From assembly GCF_900236475.1 (NCBI RefSeq), contig NZ_LT963352.1:930001-994000 (forward strand): a stretch of DNA of 64,000 nt, given 5' to 3'. Source of the DNA: Streptomyces chartreusis NRRL 3882 (GTDB lineage: Bacteria > Actinomycetota > Actinomycetes > Streptomycetales > Streptomycetaceae). The translations under genes and the position numbers were made by a program. The notes under the pieces were generated by a model, which had not been told where the DNA came from, made no database searches, and saw only the letters and a program-made list of their open reading frames with translations. Shown here piece by piece: positions 8,566 to 17,318 of the stretch (position 1 is the first letter of the stretch; each line of letters opens with the position of its first letter).

Positions 8566-9954
8566 TCAGCCGGTCGACGTGGGCTTCCTGCGCAGGTGGT
8601 GCGGGCTGCACGGCACCTCGTCGCCCAGGTCCGGTGCCGACAGCACAGGTCCGCCGACGACGTCCGCGGCGAGGGCGTCGAGATCCAGCACCTGTCCGCC
8701 GAGCACCACCGCCGACCTGCTCCGCAGCGCCTCGATGTCCGCCAGCGGGTCGGCGTCGACCAGCAGGAGGTCGGCCTGCTTGCCCACTTCGACGGTGCCG
8801 CGCTCGTCGGCGAAGCCCCACGCCGCCGCGGCGTCGCTGGTGGCCATGCGCAGGGCTCGCGCGGGGGCGAGACCGGCCTGCGTGTACAGCGCCAGCTCGC
8901 GCAGCAGGGAGTCGCCGGGGAAGGTGTACCAGGTGCCCGCGTCCGAGCCGGCCACGACCGTGACCCCGCTGTCCACCATCTGCCCGAGCACCTTCAGCGA
9001 CTGCTCGAACGCCTCGCGGTAGAGCGGGAGCTGACCGTTCTTCTCGTACAGGCTGTGCCGCGTCCTGACGTAGCGGTCGACCACCTCGGGGGGCGAGTCC
9101 GGGGGCAGCGCGATGCGCCATCGCTCCAGCGACCGGGACTCGTAGGAGGCCAGCGTCGGGATCACCATGATGCCGCGGTCGACGAGCTGGGGTATCAGGC
9201 CGTCGGGTACGTCGTCGACGATGCCGTGGCCGATGATGTCGGCGCCGACCTCGACGGCGTCCGCGGCGTGCTGCCCGGAGGCGACGTGGACGGCCGCGCG
9301 GAAGCCGCGCGCGTGTGCCGACGCGACGAGTTCGCCCAGCATCTCCTTGGTCAGGTTGGGCAGGGTGCCGAACACGTCGTCGTAGACGATCTTGACGAAG
9401 TCGGGCCGGACCGCCGTGATGCGGTCCATCTCCCGGACGACGTCCTCCTCCGTGACGACGGCGGACGCGGCGTCGCCGACGGAGCAGTCGCAGAAGCCGC
9501 CCGGGGCGTTGAGGCAGCCGTAGGAGGTGAGCATGCGCGGGCCGAGGAAGCGGCCCGCGTTCACGTCGTCACGCACGGTCTCCGCGGAGGAGCCGGGGAA
9601 GTCGCCGCCGGCCGTGAAGAAGTCGACCACGCTCGTCACGCCGTGCAGCAGGAACTGCTTGAGCGTGCGGGTGAAGTCGGGCCGTACGTCGAGGAATCCG
9701 TTGAAGGCGATGTGCACGTGCGAGTCGATGAGGCCGGGCACGAGGTACTTGCCCCGCCCGTCGAGGCGGCGGGCCGTGGGACTCTCGGGTGCGGCGGACG
9801 GCTCGTGGGGCGTCACGGCGGCGATGATCCCGGCGCCGTCGACCCGGACGTCGAGTCCGTGCCGGACCGATCCGGCCACGACGTCGACGACGGAGACGTC
9901 CTCGACGACCAGCTCCGCTGCCGTCGGGTTCGGTTCCCTCAGGTTCGGTTCCAT
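8566..9954 (-). CDS. metal-dependent amidohydrolase
   Basis: A 462-residue amidohydrolase-superfamily protein. The N-terminal composite sheet is followed by the metal motif H-V-H (about residues 79-81) after VPGLIDS, a conserved Lys in DFVKIVYDD, His residues in AAVHVASG and IIGHG, and the terminal Asp in VAGSDAGTW. Family members such as imidazolonepropionases and related prolidases hydrolyse C-N bonds. The ATG at 9954 lies 2 bases after the SHMT-like stop, so the two are co-translated; a longer in-frame start at 9990 would overlap that gene. Its substrate might be a cyclic amide or peptide intermediate, but nothing in the sequence fixes it. Confidence 0.85.
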   Translation of the reverse strand: MEPNLREPNPTAAELVVEDVSVVDVVAGSVRHGLDVRVDGAGIIAAVTPHEPSAAPESPTARRLDGRGKYLVPGLIDSHVHIAFNGFLDVRPDFTRTLKQFLLHGVTSVVDFFTAGGDFPGSSAETVRDDVNAGRFLGPRMLTSYGCLNAPGGFCDCSVGDAASAVVTEEDVVREMDRITAVRPDFVKIVYDDVFGTLPNLTKEMLGELVASAHARGFRAAVHVASGQHAADAVEVGADIIGHGIVDDVPDGLIPQLVDRGIMVIPTLASYESRSLERWRIALPPDSPPEVVDRYVRTRHSLYEKNGQLPLYREAFEQSLKVLGQMVDSGVTVVAGSDAGTWYTFPGDSLLRELALYTQAGLAPARALRMATSDAAAAWGFADERGTVEVGKQADLLLVDADPLADIEALRSRSAVVLGGQVLDLDALAADVVGGPVLSAPDLGDEVPCSPHHLRRKPTSTG

Positions 9955-9956
9955 GA

Positions 9957-11258
9957 TCAGACCAGGTCCTCCGTGTCGGCGCACATCCACGCGTCGTCGT
10001 CCGGCCGGTGGAGTTCCCGGCGGATCTCCGCCGCTCTCAGGCGGACCTTGTCCACCGCCGGCGGGCCGTCCCGCAGCACCCGCACGACGAGTTCCGCGAC
10101 CTCCGCCATCCCGGTGGGGGTCATGCCGAGCGAGGTGACGGCCGCCGTCCCCAGGCGCAGTCCGCTCGGCGTGCGCGGCGGGTTCGGGTCGTGGGGGATC
10201 TGGTTGCCGTTGGAGAGAATGCCCGCCGACGCCAGCAGCCGTGCGGCCGCGTCGCCGGTGAGTCCGAGCGGCCTCACGTCGACCAGGCAGGCGTGGTTGT
10301 CCGTGCCGCCGGTGACCAGGTCCAGGCCCAGGAAGGCCAGTTCACCGGCGAGCACCCGGCTGTTCTCCACGACCTGCCGGGAGTAGGCGCGGAACCCGTC
10401 GGTGAGGGCCTCCCCGAGCGCCGTGGCGATGCCGGCCAGGACCCGGACGTTCGTACCGCCCTGGCAGACCGGGTAGACGGCCCGGTCGACGGCCTTGGCG
10501 TAACGCTTCTTCGTCAGGATCAGGCCGGCGCGCGGCCCGCGCAGCGTCTTGTACGTGGCGGCGGTCATGATGTCGGCGTGCGGTGCGGGGCTGGGGATCG
10601 CGCCACCGGCGATGAGTCCGGCGGACTGTGAGACGTCCGCGACGAGGACCGCGCCCACGGCATCGGCTATGGAGCGCAGTGCCGCGTAGTCCCACAGCCG
10701 CGGGTAGGAGGTGTCGCCGCAGAAGATGGCGCGCGGGCGCTCCTCGCGAGCGGCGGCCTCGATGGCGTCGTAGTCGAGTTCACCGGTGTCCGCCGCCACT
10801 TCGTAGGGGACGACGCGGAACATCCGGCCGATGAGGTGCAGCGAGCCACCGGTCGTGTAGTGGCCGCCTGCGGCGGTTTCCAGGCCCAGCAGGGTGTCAC
10901 CGGGTTCGAGTACCGCGACGGCCGCGGCGAGGTTCGCCATGGTGCCCCGGTACGGCTGCACATTGGCGTGCTCGGTGCCGAACAGGCGGCGGGCCCGCTC
11001 GGTCGCCAGCCGTTCCAGTCCGTCGGCGGCCTCCTGGCCCTCGTGGTACCTGCGCCCGGGGTATCCCTCGCAGTGGATCGATTCCAGCGCCGGGTGCATG
11101 GCCGCGCTGACGGCCGGGCTGAGATGGTTGGCGGCCGCGATCAGGTTGACGGTGGTGGCCTGGCGTGCCAGTTCGGCCTCGATGAGCCGGGCCGTTGCGG
11201 CGTCGGCACAGGTGCGCTCGGTGAGCGCCTGGCCGATCGCTACAAGTTGCTCCCCCAT
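9957..11258 (-). CDS. divergent serine hydroxymethyltransferase-like PLP enzyme
   Basis: A 433-residue homologue of GlyA. Conserved features: CEGYPGRRY (catalytic Glu64 and Tyr71), the PLP-stacking His133 in GGH, Asp208 in VADVS, the Schiff-base Lys237 in TYKTLRGPR and the carboxylate-binding Arg in SGLRLGT. Divergent features: the His of the DxxH-AGL motif is Gln211, the second His of GGHxTHG is Thr, and the residue before Lys237 is Tyr rather than His. These changes fall around the folate and aldol site, so a role other than folate-dependent serine synthesis is likely. A threonine-transaldolase type reaction on an aldehyde, as with ObiH, is a good candidate. AAGGAG precedes the ATG. Confidence 0.85.
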   Translation of the reverse strand: MGEQLVAIGQALTERTCADAATARLIEAELARQATTVNLIAAANHLSPAVSAAMHPALESIHCEGYPGRRYHEGQEAADGLERLATERARRLFGTEHANVQPYRGTMANLAAAVAVLEPGDTLLGLETAAGGHYTTGGSLHLIGRMFRVVPYEVAADTGELDYDAIEAAAREERPRAIFCGDTSYPRLWDYAALRSIADAVGAVLVADVSQSAGLIAGGAIPSPAPHADIMTAATYKTLRGPRAGLILTKKRYAKAVDRAVYPVCQGGTNVRVLAGIATALGEALTDGFRAYSRQVVENSRVLAGELAFLGLDLVTGGTDNHACLVDVRPLGLTGDAAARLLASAGILSNGNQIPHDPNPPRTPSGLRLGTAAVTSLGMTPTGMAEVAELVVRVLRDGPPAVDKVRLRAAEIRRELHRPDDDAWMCADTEDLV

Positions 11259-11354
11259 TGATGTGAACTCCTTATGCAGGTATGCGCGGTCATTCCGTCC
11301 GTGGGTGCCGGACGGCGTGCCGGTGTGAATGCGCTCGCTCGACTGACCTGTGCG

Positions 11355-12353
11355 TCAGACGGACGAGTCGTGGCCGAGGGGGACCGCGCGGCCGAGTATC
11401 CGGTCGATGTCCCGGAGTTCCGCGGGTGTGAGCGCGCCGTGCGCCAGCGCCCCGGCATTCTCCTCGACCTGCGCCGCGGTGCGGAAGCCGGGGACGGGCA
11501 GGCAGTGCGGCGCCCGTGCCCAGAGCCAGGCGAGGGCCCCCTGGACCAGGGTGCGTCCGCCGGAGGTCAGGACCTCGCGCACCGCGTCGCGGCGCCGGAG
11601 CCACTGCGGGTCGGGACGGCCGTCCGAGAAGTACACGAGCCATTCGGGCTCGTCGCCCCGTACGTCCTCGCGGCTCAGGCGCGTGTCCGCGGTGTACTTC
11701 GGGCTCAGCAGCCCCATGGCCAGCGGCCCCCGGCAGATGCTCGTCCAGCCCCGGCGCCCGGTCAGCGCGAGCATCTCCGGTGCGTCCCTGAGGACGTTCA
11801 CCTCGTGCTGTACGGCGGCGAAGTGGGGCCCGGCCAGTGCCGGCGGCAGGGCCGGGTCGTCGGTGCTCCATCCGTAGGCGCGGATGCCGCCCTCGGCGAC
11901 CAGGTCCTCCAGCACGCCGGTGAGGTCCTCGGCCTGCCGGGGGCTCACCTGGCCGATGTGCAGTTGGTACAGGTCGACGTGGTCGGTGCCGAGCCGGCGC
12001 AGCGACGCCTCGAGTGCCCGGCGGACATAGCCGGGCGTGGTGTCCCGGCCGACGATCTGACGGGTCGTCTCGTCGAAGACGTTGCCCCACTTCGTGGCGA
12101 TCAGCACCTCGTCCCGGTGCCCGGCCAGGGCCTTGCCGAGGACGCGTTCGCCGTGCCCGGCGCCGTAGACGTCCGCGGTGTCGAAGAACGTCACGCCCAG
12201 GTCGAGGGCGCGGCGGATGGCCGCCGCGGACTCCTCGTCGTCGACCGAGCCCCAGCCGAAGGGCTTGTCACCGGACCAGAAGGGGCCGCCGACGGCCCAG
12301 CAGCCCATGCCCAGACGTGCGGCCGGGGGCGCGGCGAGCAGATGGTGTTCCAC
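11355..12353 (-). CDS. aldo/keto reductase
   Basis: A 332-residue NAD(P)H-dependent (beta/alpha)8 oxidoreductase. The catalytic tetrad is visible: Asp in FFDTADVYG, Tyr in the same motif, Lys in LIATKWGN and His in YQLHIG. The start is GTG with AGGAAGG upstream. It sits third from the end of the minus operon, between the acyl-CoA-dehydrogenase-fold enzyme and the SHMT homologue, and may reduce a carbonyl intermediate or remove an aldehyde by-product. Confidence 0.9.
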   Translation of the reverse strand: MEHHLLAAPPAARLGMGCWAVGGPFWSGDKPFGWGSVDDEESAAAIRRALDLGVTFFDTADVYGAGHGERVLGKALAGHRDEVLIATKWGNVFDETTRQIVGRDTTPGYVRRALEASLRRLGTDHVDLYQLHIGQVSPRQAEDLTGVLEDLVAEGGIRAYGWSTDDPALPPALAGPHFAAVQHEVNVLRDAPEMLALTGRRGWTSICRGPLAMGLLSPKYTADTRLSREDVRGDEPEWLVYFSDGRPDPQWLRRRDAVREVLTSGGRTLVQGALAWLWARAPHCLPVPGFRTAAQVEENAGALAHGALTPAELRDIDRILGRAVPLGHDSSV

Positions 12354-12425
12354 CTGTGTTGTTCACCTTCCTGGGATCTGGGCCGGTCCGGTCCGCCGTC
12401 CGGCGCCGGGACCGGCTCCGCCGCG

Positions 12426-13613
12426 TCAGAAGTAGCCGTTGCCGGGCAGCGGGGTCTTGTTCACCAGCAGGTCGCCGATGGCGATCGCCTTGTACGAGGT
12501 GGGGTTGTGCAGCGTGAGGGTGCGGATGTTGCGCCAGTGGCGGTCGAGGTTCTTGGACCGGCTGGCCGACGAGGCGCCCCCGACGTCGAAGATCGCCGCG
12601 GCGGCGGTGAGTCCCACCTGGTCGGCGTGCACCTTGACCTGGGCCGCCGACAGGGAGGCCCGGGCGAACAGCTCGGGGTCCGGGTCGCCGCGGCGTTCGC
12701 TGTCGTAGGCCGCGTCGATGTCCGCGGCTGCCGCGCGTACCGCCGTCTCCACGGTGTAGGCGGTCGCCGAGAGCTGCCCGATGGTGGCGAGCAGCACCGG
12801 GTCCTGTGCGGGGACCGGCGCCGGAGCGTGGTCGAAGGTGCGGGTACGGCTGGTGAGCAGGTCGCGTGCGTCGGTGACGACCGACCGCAGGATGCCGGCG
12901 ATGAGCGCCTGGAGGTAGAGCTGCATCAGCGGGACGTCGGAGGCGATCCGGGGCTGGTCCCGGTCGCTCACCTGGACGAAGTCGTCCTCGGTGACGGTGA
13001 CGTCGGTGAACCGGGTCGTCCCGGTCCCGGTGCGGTGCTGGCCGATGCCGTCCCAGTCGTCCTGGACCTCGATGCCCGTCCGGTCCAGCGGCAGGTTGAT
13101 CCTCGCGACCCGTCGGTCGTCGAGGTGGGCGACGACCATCACCCAGTCGGAGAAGGCCGTGCCGGTGCTGTAGTACTTGGCGCCGGAGAGCTTCCACCCG
13201 TTGCCCGAGGGGGTCAGTGTCGTCGCGTACTGGGCCGTGCCCAGCGCGCCGTCCCGCTCGCTGGTGGCGTTCCCGAACACCTTTCCGGTGAGGATCTCCT
13301 TGGCCCAGCGGTCGCGCACGGGACCCGGCGGGAGCCGTCTGAGCATCTGCGGCTGGAGGTAGTGGGAGCGCAGGATGTGCGCGACGATCGGATCGGCCTC
13401 GGCGAGGTCCATCACGAACGCCATGAGGTCGACGACGCCGCCCCCGGGACCCCCCAGGGACTCGTCCAGCGTCAGCGTGGTCAGGCCGCTCTTGCGGACC
13501 ATGTCCACCTGGTCGTGCGGGTCGGTGCCGTGGCGCTCCCGCTCGGCCGCTCCGGCGGAGATGGTGGCGATCAGTTCGTCCCGGTTCTGCAGGACGGACG
13601 CCAGATCGGTCAT
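12426..13613 (-). CDS. acyl-CoA dehydrogenase-fold flavoenzyme, possible flavin-dependent monooxygenase
   Basis: A 395-residue protein with the acyl-CoA dehydrogenase fold: helical N-terminal domain, a middle strand region (GWKLSGAKYYSTGTAFSDW, about residues 135-155) and a C-terminal helical bundle. No obvious catalytic Glu of fatty-acyl-CoA dehydrogenases is seen. Sequence texture (IGQHRTGTGTTRFTDV) is like the DszC/SfnB and amine N-hydroxylase groups, which use FMNH2 from a separate reductase. The flavin reductase fragment at the left edge could be the supplier. N- or C-hydroxylation of an amino-acid-derived intermediate is plausible. AAGGGG lies before the ATG. Confidence 0.8.
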   Translation of the reverse strand: MTDLASVLQNRDELIATISAGAAERERHGTDPHDQVDMVRKSGLTTLTLDESLGGPGGGVVDLMAFVMDLAEADPIVAHILRSHYLQPQMLRRLPPGPVRDRWAKEILTGKVFGNATSERDGALGTAQYATTLTPSGNGWKLSGAKYYSTGTAFSDWVMVVAHLDDRRVARINLPLDRTGIEVQDDWDGIGQHRTGTGTTRFTDVTVTEDDFVQVSDRDQPRIASDVPLMQLYLQALIAGILRSVVTDARDLLTSRTRTFDHAPAPVPAQDPVLLATIGQLSATAYTVETAVRAAAADIDAAYDSERRGDPDPELFARASLSAAQVKVHADQVGLTAAAAIFDVGGASSASRSKNLDRHWRNIRTLTLHNPTSYKAIAIGDLLVNKTPLPGNGYF

Positions 13614-13631
13614 GGGTACCCCTTCTAGCGG

Positions 13632-14291
13632 TTACTGGGCGGGCCGGGCGAGGCGCTCGTACATCACCTGGGCCATCGCGAAGTCGTCCTCGTCGTCGAT
13701 GTCGACCAGGCGGTTGCGGGCGTGGAACCAGTACGGGCGCGCGCCGATCGGGCCCAGGGTCACGGCGGTGGACCGGCGGAGCAGGGAGAAGGTGAAGCCG
13801 AGTTCGTAGCGGACCGGGAGCTGCTGGGACGGGGTGTGCCAGGGGCCGAACCCGAATCCCATCGGCCGGTGGTCGGTGTCCAGGAGGTAGGCCCGGAAGG
13901 GATAGACGACGACCAGGGCGTCGTGCTCCTCGCGGACGTCCTCCCAGGTCTTCAGGCAGGCGCCGATGTCGTCGAACATGGGGTCGGTGACATGGCACCA
14001 GGCGATGTCGTCGTCGCCCGGCACCTGCCGGCAGACCTCGTTCACCACATGGGCGTAGGGCGTCTCGTTCAGAGCCAGATGAGGTTCGCGCGGCAGGAAG
14101 TTGATGCCCAGACGGTCGGTGTGCTCGGCGACCGCCGGATCCTCACTGCTGGCGTAGATGTCCTCGGGGGGCAGGTGGCGCAGGAGCTGTCCGACCTTGA
14201 TGTCGAACAGGGACCGGCCCTCGTGGAAGGCCCGGAAGTTCTTCCCCGGGACTCTGGAGGAGGAGTTCTTCGCAGGGATGACCGCCTTCAA
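13632..14291 (-). CDS. acylneuraminate-type cytidylyltransferase
   Basis: A 219-residue nucleotidyltransferase of the NeuA/KdsB fold. The N-terminal CTP-binding loop reads IPAKNSSSRVPGKN (family form IPARGGSKRIPGKN), and the C-terminal metal-binding DIDDEDDF is present. The start codon is TTG, supported by AAGGAG six bases upstream. These enzymes attach CMP to a sugar acid, and relatives activate phosphonates in some antibiotic pathways. No sialic-acid or KDO genes lie nearby, so CMP activation of an unusual acid or phosphonate is possible. It is 18 bases from the next gene. Confidence 0.8.
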   Translation of the reverse strand: MKAVIPAKNSSSRVPGKNFRAFHEGRSLFDIKVGQLLRHLPPEDIYASSEDPAVAEHTDRLGINFLPREPHLALNETPYAHVVNEVCRQVPGDDDIAWCHVTDPMFDDIGACLKTWEDVREEHDALVVVYPFRAYLLDTDHRPMGFGFGPWHTPSQQLPVRYELGFTFSLLRRSTAVTLGPIGARPYWFHARNRLVDIDDEDDFAMAQVMYERLARPAQ

Positions 14292-14333
14292 CGGCGACTC
14301 CTTACCTGTTGCCAGATGTACAGGTGCCGCTTC

Positions 14334-15149
14334 TCACGGCCGCGGCGCGACCTGCGGACCGGGCGCGGCGTGGGACCCGGTCACGATGCGCTTGAAGGCC
14401 TCGGCACGGGCGCAGCCCGCCGCCGTCCCGTTGGTGCGCATACGGTCGGTCACCCAGGCGAGGTCCGCGCGCGGGTCCGCCGACGCGGCGAACTGGCTTC
14501 GGTGGCAGAGGATCGCCTCGACCTTGCGCTGGGCGTGCGTGCCGACGTCGACGAAGAGATCGGTGTGTTCGTGTCCCGGCACCCACACCTCGTCGACCAC
14601 GTGCGGTGCCAGGCCCTCGGCGAGCAGCTCGGGATACGCCCGCGGATTGCGCGCGTCGGGATAGACGGCGCTCAGCGCGGCCTCGCCCGCCGCGAGGTGG
14701 TCGGGGTGCGACGCGCCGATCGGGAAGACCAGCGAGCGCAGGGGCTGGTGGGTCAGCACCAGTTCGGGACGGTGCCGCCGGATCTCCCGGGTCAGTGCCC
14801 TGCGCAGTGCGATGTCGTTGGTGAGGCTGCCGTCCCGGAATCCGAGGAAAACCACCTCGTCCACGCCCAGGTGTTTGGCTGCGGCGCGTTGTTCTGTATA
14901 CCGCGTCTCCGTCAATTGTGCGTCCGGAACTTCCGGATCCTCGCCGCCTTGCGATCCGTCCGTGCACACGATGTAGGTGATGCCGACGCCCTCGGACGCA
15001 AGCCGGCTCACCGTCGCTCCGAAACTGTACTCGGCGTCATCGGGATGCGCGGCGATTACCGCGGCCCGGGAAAAGGACCTGGGTAAGGGACCTAATATCT
15101 CTTCATCTTTCGGCGGCTCAGCGAGCATGCCCCAACCGTACAGGGCCAT
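14334..15149 (-). CDS. PIG-L family deacetylase / LmbE-like hydrolase
   Basis: A zinc-dependent N-deacetylase-like protein of about 271 residues. AHPDD near the N-terminus and SHPDHLAAG near residue 130 supply the metal ligands. Family members deacetylate GlcNAc conjugates (MshB, Mca) or hydrolyse amides in antibiotic pathways. It is the first gene of the six-gene minus operon 15149 to 8566. The start is uncertain: ATGs at 15194, 15149 and 15128 are in frame and none has a good ribosome site; base composition turns intergenic upstream of 15149. Next to the cytidylyltransferase it could act on an amino-sugar or an N-acyl intermediate. Confidence 0.82.
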   Translation of the reverse strand: MALYGWGMLAEPPKDEEILGPLPRSFSRAAVIAAHPDDAEYSFGATVSRLASEGVGITYIVCTDGSQGGEDPEVPDAQLTETRYTEQRAAAKHLGVDEVVFLGFRDGSLTNDIALRRALTREIRRHRPELVLTHQPLRSLVFPIGASHPDHLAAGEAALSAVYPDARNPRAYPELLAEGLAPHVVDEVWVPGHEHTDLFVDVGTHAQRKVEAILCHRSQFAASADPRADLAWVTDRMRTNGTAAGCARAEAFKRIVTGSHAAPGPQVAPRP

Positions 15150-15440
15150 GTCAAGTGTGATCGCGTTGTCCCACCAAGAGATATTGCACGGCATGTCGAG
15201 TTGGCCCGATTCGTCAGACCGCCTGAATTCGGCGAGATCTCGCGTTGTGAGGCCGAATGTTTTCGGATAACGCCGTGGATCGCGCGGGCAGCACGCTGTG
15301 GGTGAGCGGCCGGGTCGGCGAGGGGGAAGCCGGGGCACTGACAGGCAGGGGGCCGAGCCGACGGGGCCCGAAACCGGACGGACTTCACCTACCTGTCCGA
15401 GCAACTTCACCGTCGGCGCGAGGGGTTGGAGGGCTCAGCG
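15150..15440. other. intergenic region upstream of the minus operon
   Basis: Lower GC than its surroundings. It should contain the promoter for the 15149-to-8566 operon. Open frames here have no coding bias. Apart from the hairpin just to its right I see no repeat or RNA structure. Confidence 0.5.
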
Positions 15441-15484
15441 AAAACGCCACTGGGAGACCGCGCGGCGGCGGTCTCCCAGTGGCG
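15441..15484 (-). terminator. strong rho-independent terminator
   Basis: Perfect 17-bp stem (arms 15445-15461 and 15468-15484) with a 6-nt loop. On the minus strand it is followed by TTTT (positions 15444-15441). It lies 60 bases after the aspartate-aminotransferase-like stop and insulates that gene from the operon to its left. Confidence 0.88.
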
Positions 15485-15543
15485 TCAGGGGCGGCTTTCC
15501 CGGGGGTGAAGTCGCGCGGGCCCGCAGTGAGTTGCGGGACGTG

Positions 15544-16782
15544 TCAATCCTTGGCCTCTGCGAGGAGGGCGCCCAGGCGGGAGATGCCCTCGACCAGGTC
15601 TTCGTCGCCCAGCGCGTAGGACAGCCGCAGGTAGCCCGGGGTGCCGAAGGCCTCTCCCGGTACGACGGCGACCTCTGCCTCGTCGAGAACCAGCTCTGCC
15701 AGTTCGACGGTGTTCTGCGGGCGCCTGCCGCGGATGTCCTTGCCGAGCAGGGCCTTGACGGAGGGGTAGGCGTAGAAGGCGCCCTCCGGTGTGGGGCACA
15801 CGACACCGTCGATGGCGTTGAGCATCCCTACGATCGTCCGGCGGCGGCGGTCGAAGGCGGCCCTCATGTCCCTCACGGCCGTCAGGTCCCCGGAGACCGC
15901 GGTGAGGGCGGCGGCCTGGGCGACGTTCGACACGTTGGAGGTGGCGTGCGACTGCAGGTTGGTCGCGGCCTTGATCACGTCCGTGGGGCCGATGAGCCAC
16001 CCGACGCGCCATCCGGTCATGGCATAGGTCTTGGCGACACCGTTGACGACGATGCACCTGTCGCGGAGTTCGGGCACCACGACGGGCAGCGAATGGAACT
16101 CCGCGTCGCCGTAGACGAGGTGCTCGTAGATCTCGTCGGTGAGCACCCACAGGCCGTGTTCCGCGGCCCAGCGGCCGATCGCCTCGACCTGCTCGCGGGA
16201 GTAGACGGCGCCGGTCGGGTTGGATGGGGAGACGAACAGCAGCACCTTCGTGCGCTCCGTACGAGCGGCTTCCAGCTGCTCCACGGAAACCCGGTACCCG
16301 GTGCTCTCGTCGGCCACGACGTCCACCGGTACGCCCCCCGCGAGCCGGATCGACTCCGGGTAGGTCGTCCAGTAGGGCGCGGGGACGATGACTTCGTCAC
16401 CGGGGTCGAGGAGCGTGGCGAAGGCCTCGTAGATCGCCTGCTTGCCACCGTTGGTGACCAGGATCTGGGACGACTCCACTTCGTAGCCGGAATCGCGCAG
16501 CGTCTTCGCCGCGATGGCGCTCTTCAGCGCGGGCAGGCCGCCGGAGGGGGTGTACCGGTGGTTCCGGGGGTCGTGGCAGGCCTCCGCGGCGGACTCCACG
16601 ATGTACTGGGGGGTGGGGAAGTCGGGTTCGCCGGCACCAAAGACGATCACCGGGCGTCCGGCGGCCTTGAGGCCCTTGGCCTTGGCGTCGATCGACAACG
16701 TCATCGACTCGGCTATCGCGGACACCCTGGCGGACACTCGGGTGTCAAAGGAGGTGGCCAGGGGGGCGTGATCAGTGTTCAT
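15544..16782 (-). CDS. aspartate aminotransferase-like protein (class I, AspC type)
   Basis: A 412-residue fold-type I aminotransferase. It shows [33 protein letters not shown] and the PLP lysine in [14 protein letters not shown]. It closely resembles actinobacterial housekeeping aspartate transaminases, which normally lie beside tRNA-Trp and secE-nusG; neither is seen here. It is monocistronic, with its own strong terminator and a divergent promoter region. It may supply an amino group to the pathway, or be a duplicate of a target enzyme giving self-resistance. The ATG at 16782 was chosen because the upstream extension has no family character. Confidence 0.88.
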   Translation of the reverse strand: MNTDHAPLATSFDTRVSARVSAIAESMTLSIDAKAKGLKAAGRPVIVFGAGEPDFPTPQYIVESAAEACHDPRNHRYTPSGGLPALKSAIAAKTLRDSGYEVESSQILVTNGGKQAIYEAFATLLDPGDEVIVPAPYWTTYPESIRLAGGVPVDVVADESTGYRVSVEQLEAARTERTKVLLFVSPSNPTGAVYSREQVEAIGRWAAEHGLWVLTDEIYEHLVYGDAEFHSLPVVVPELRDRCIVVNGVAKTYAMTGWRVGWLIGPTDVIKAATNLQSHATSNVSNVAQAAALTAVSGDLTAVRDMRAAFDRRRRTIVGMLNAIDGVVCPTPEGAFYAYPSVKALLGKDIRGRRPQNTVELAELVLDEAEVAVVPGEAFGTPGYLRLSYALGDEDLVEGISRLGALLAEAKD

Positions 16783-17318
16783 GCGGGCCATCATGCACCA
16801 CGGCTTCGAGCACGAAGAGGCAGTCGCCGAGCCGGCCACAAGGGGGTGCGGCCATCAGGCGACAAGAAGGTAGATGCCTGAGATTGCGGACTCCTGTGGG
16901 GCTACCCCCGTCCAGGCCGCGATGTCCATGTACACCCGTATTCTCCTGACTCTCCGTGAACCGCGCCGAGGGAAAAACATTCTTGAATGGTTATCAGGGC
17001 TCGTGTATGGTTCAGAGAGTTGCACAGACCGCTTGCTTCGGGGGATAAGCGCGCTGCACATCCGGCGAATCATTTCGCCAATTTCTCGGACCCCGGGCCT
17101 GCTTTGGGCGACGCGTGTGAATCCGTCTTACTTCGGGGAACCGCAATGGTGCGGGCCCGCTACCCTTCCGGCGCACAACCATCGTGCAGGACACTGTTTT
17201 GGTGCCGCACGTCCCCTGTGTTGTGTTCGTCCACGGTGGCGGAATCCATTAGAAATCCTGAGTCCCCGGAGTGGATTCCGCCGACTACATCAAGACGAAC
17301 AACAGGTGGGATACAGCG
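16783..17318. other. divergent promoter region, 536 bases
   Basis: Separates the minus-strand aminotransferase from the plus operon starting at 17319. GC is clearly lower than in the flanking genes and small open frames show no codon bias. It must hold promoters for both directions. The only clear structure is the inverted repeat at 17238-17282. Confidence 0.6.
17238..17282 (+). promoter_or_regulatory. long inverted repeat in the leader of the 17319 operon
   Basis: Perfect 11-bp arms, GGCGGAATCCA (17238-17248) and TGGATTCCGCC (17272-17282), separated by 23 bases and ending 36 bases before the start codon. It lacks a T-tract, so it is more like an operator or an mRNA leader hairpin than a terminator. 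Confidence 0.5.

Noticed and set aside
11274..13628. 784-codon plus-strand open frame opposite the reductase and acyl-CoA-dehydrogenase-fold genes
   Set aside because: It spans two real minus genes and the gap between them; its composition is that of an antisense frame.
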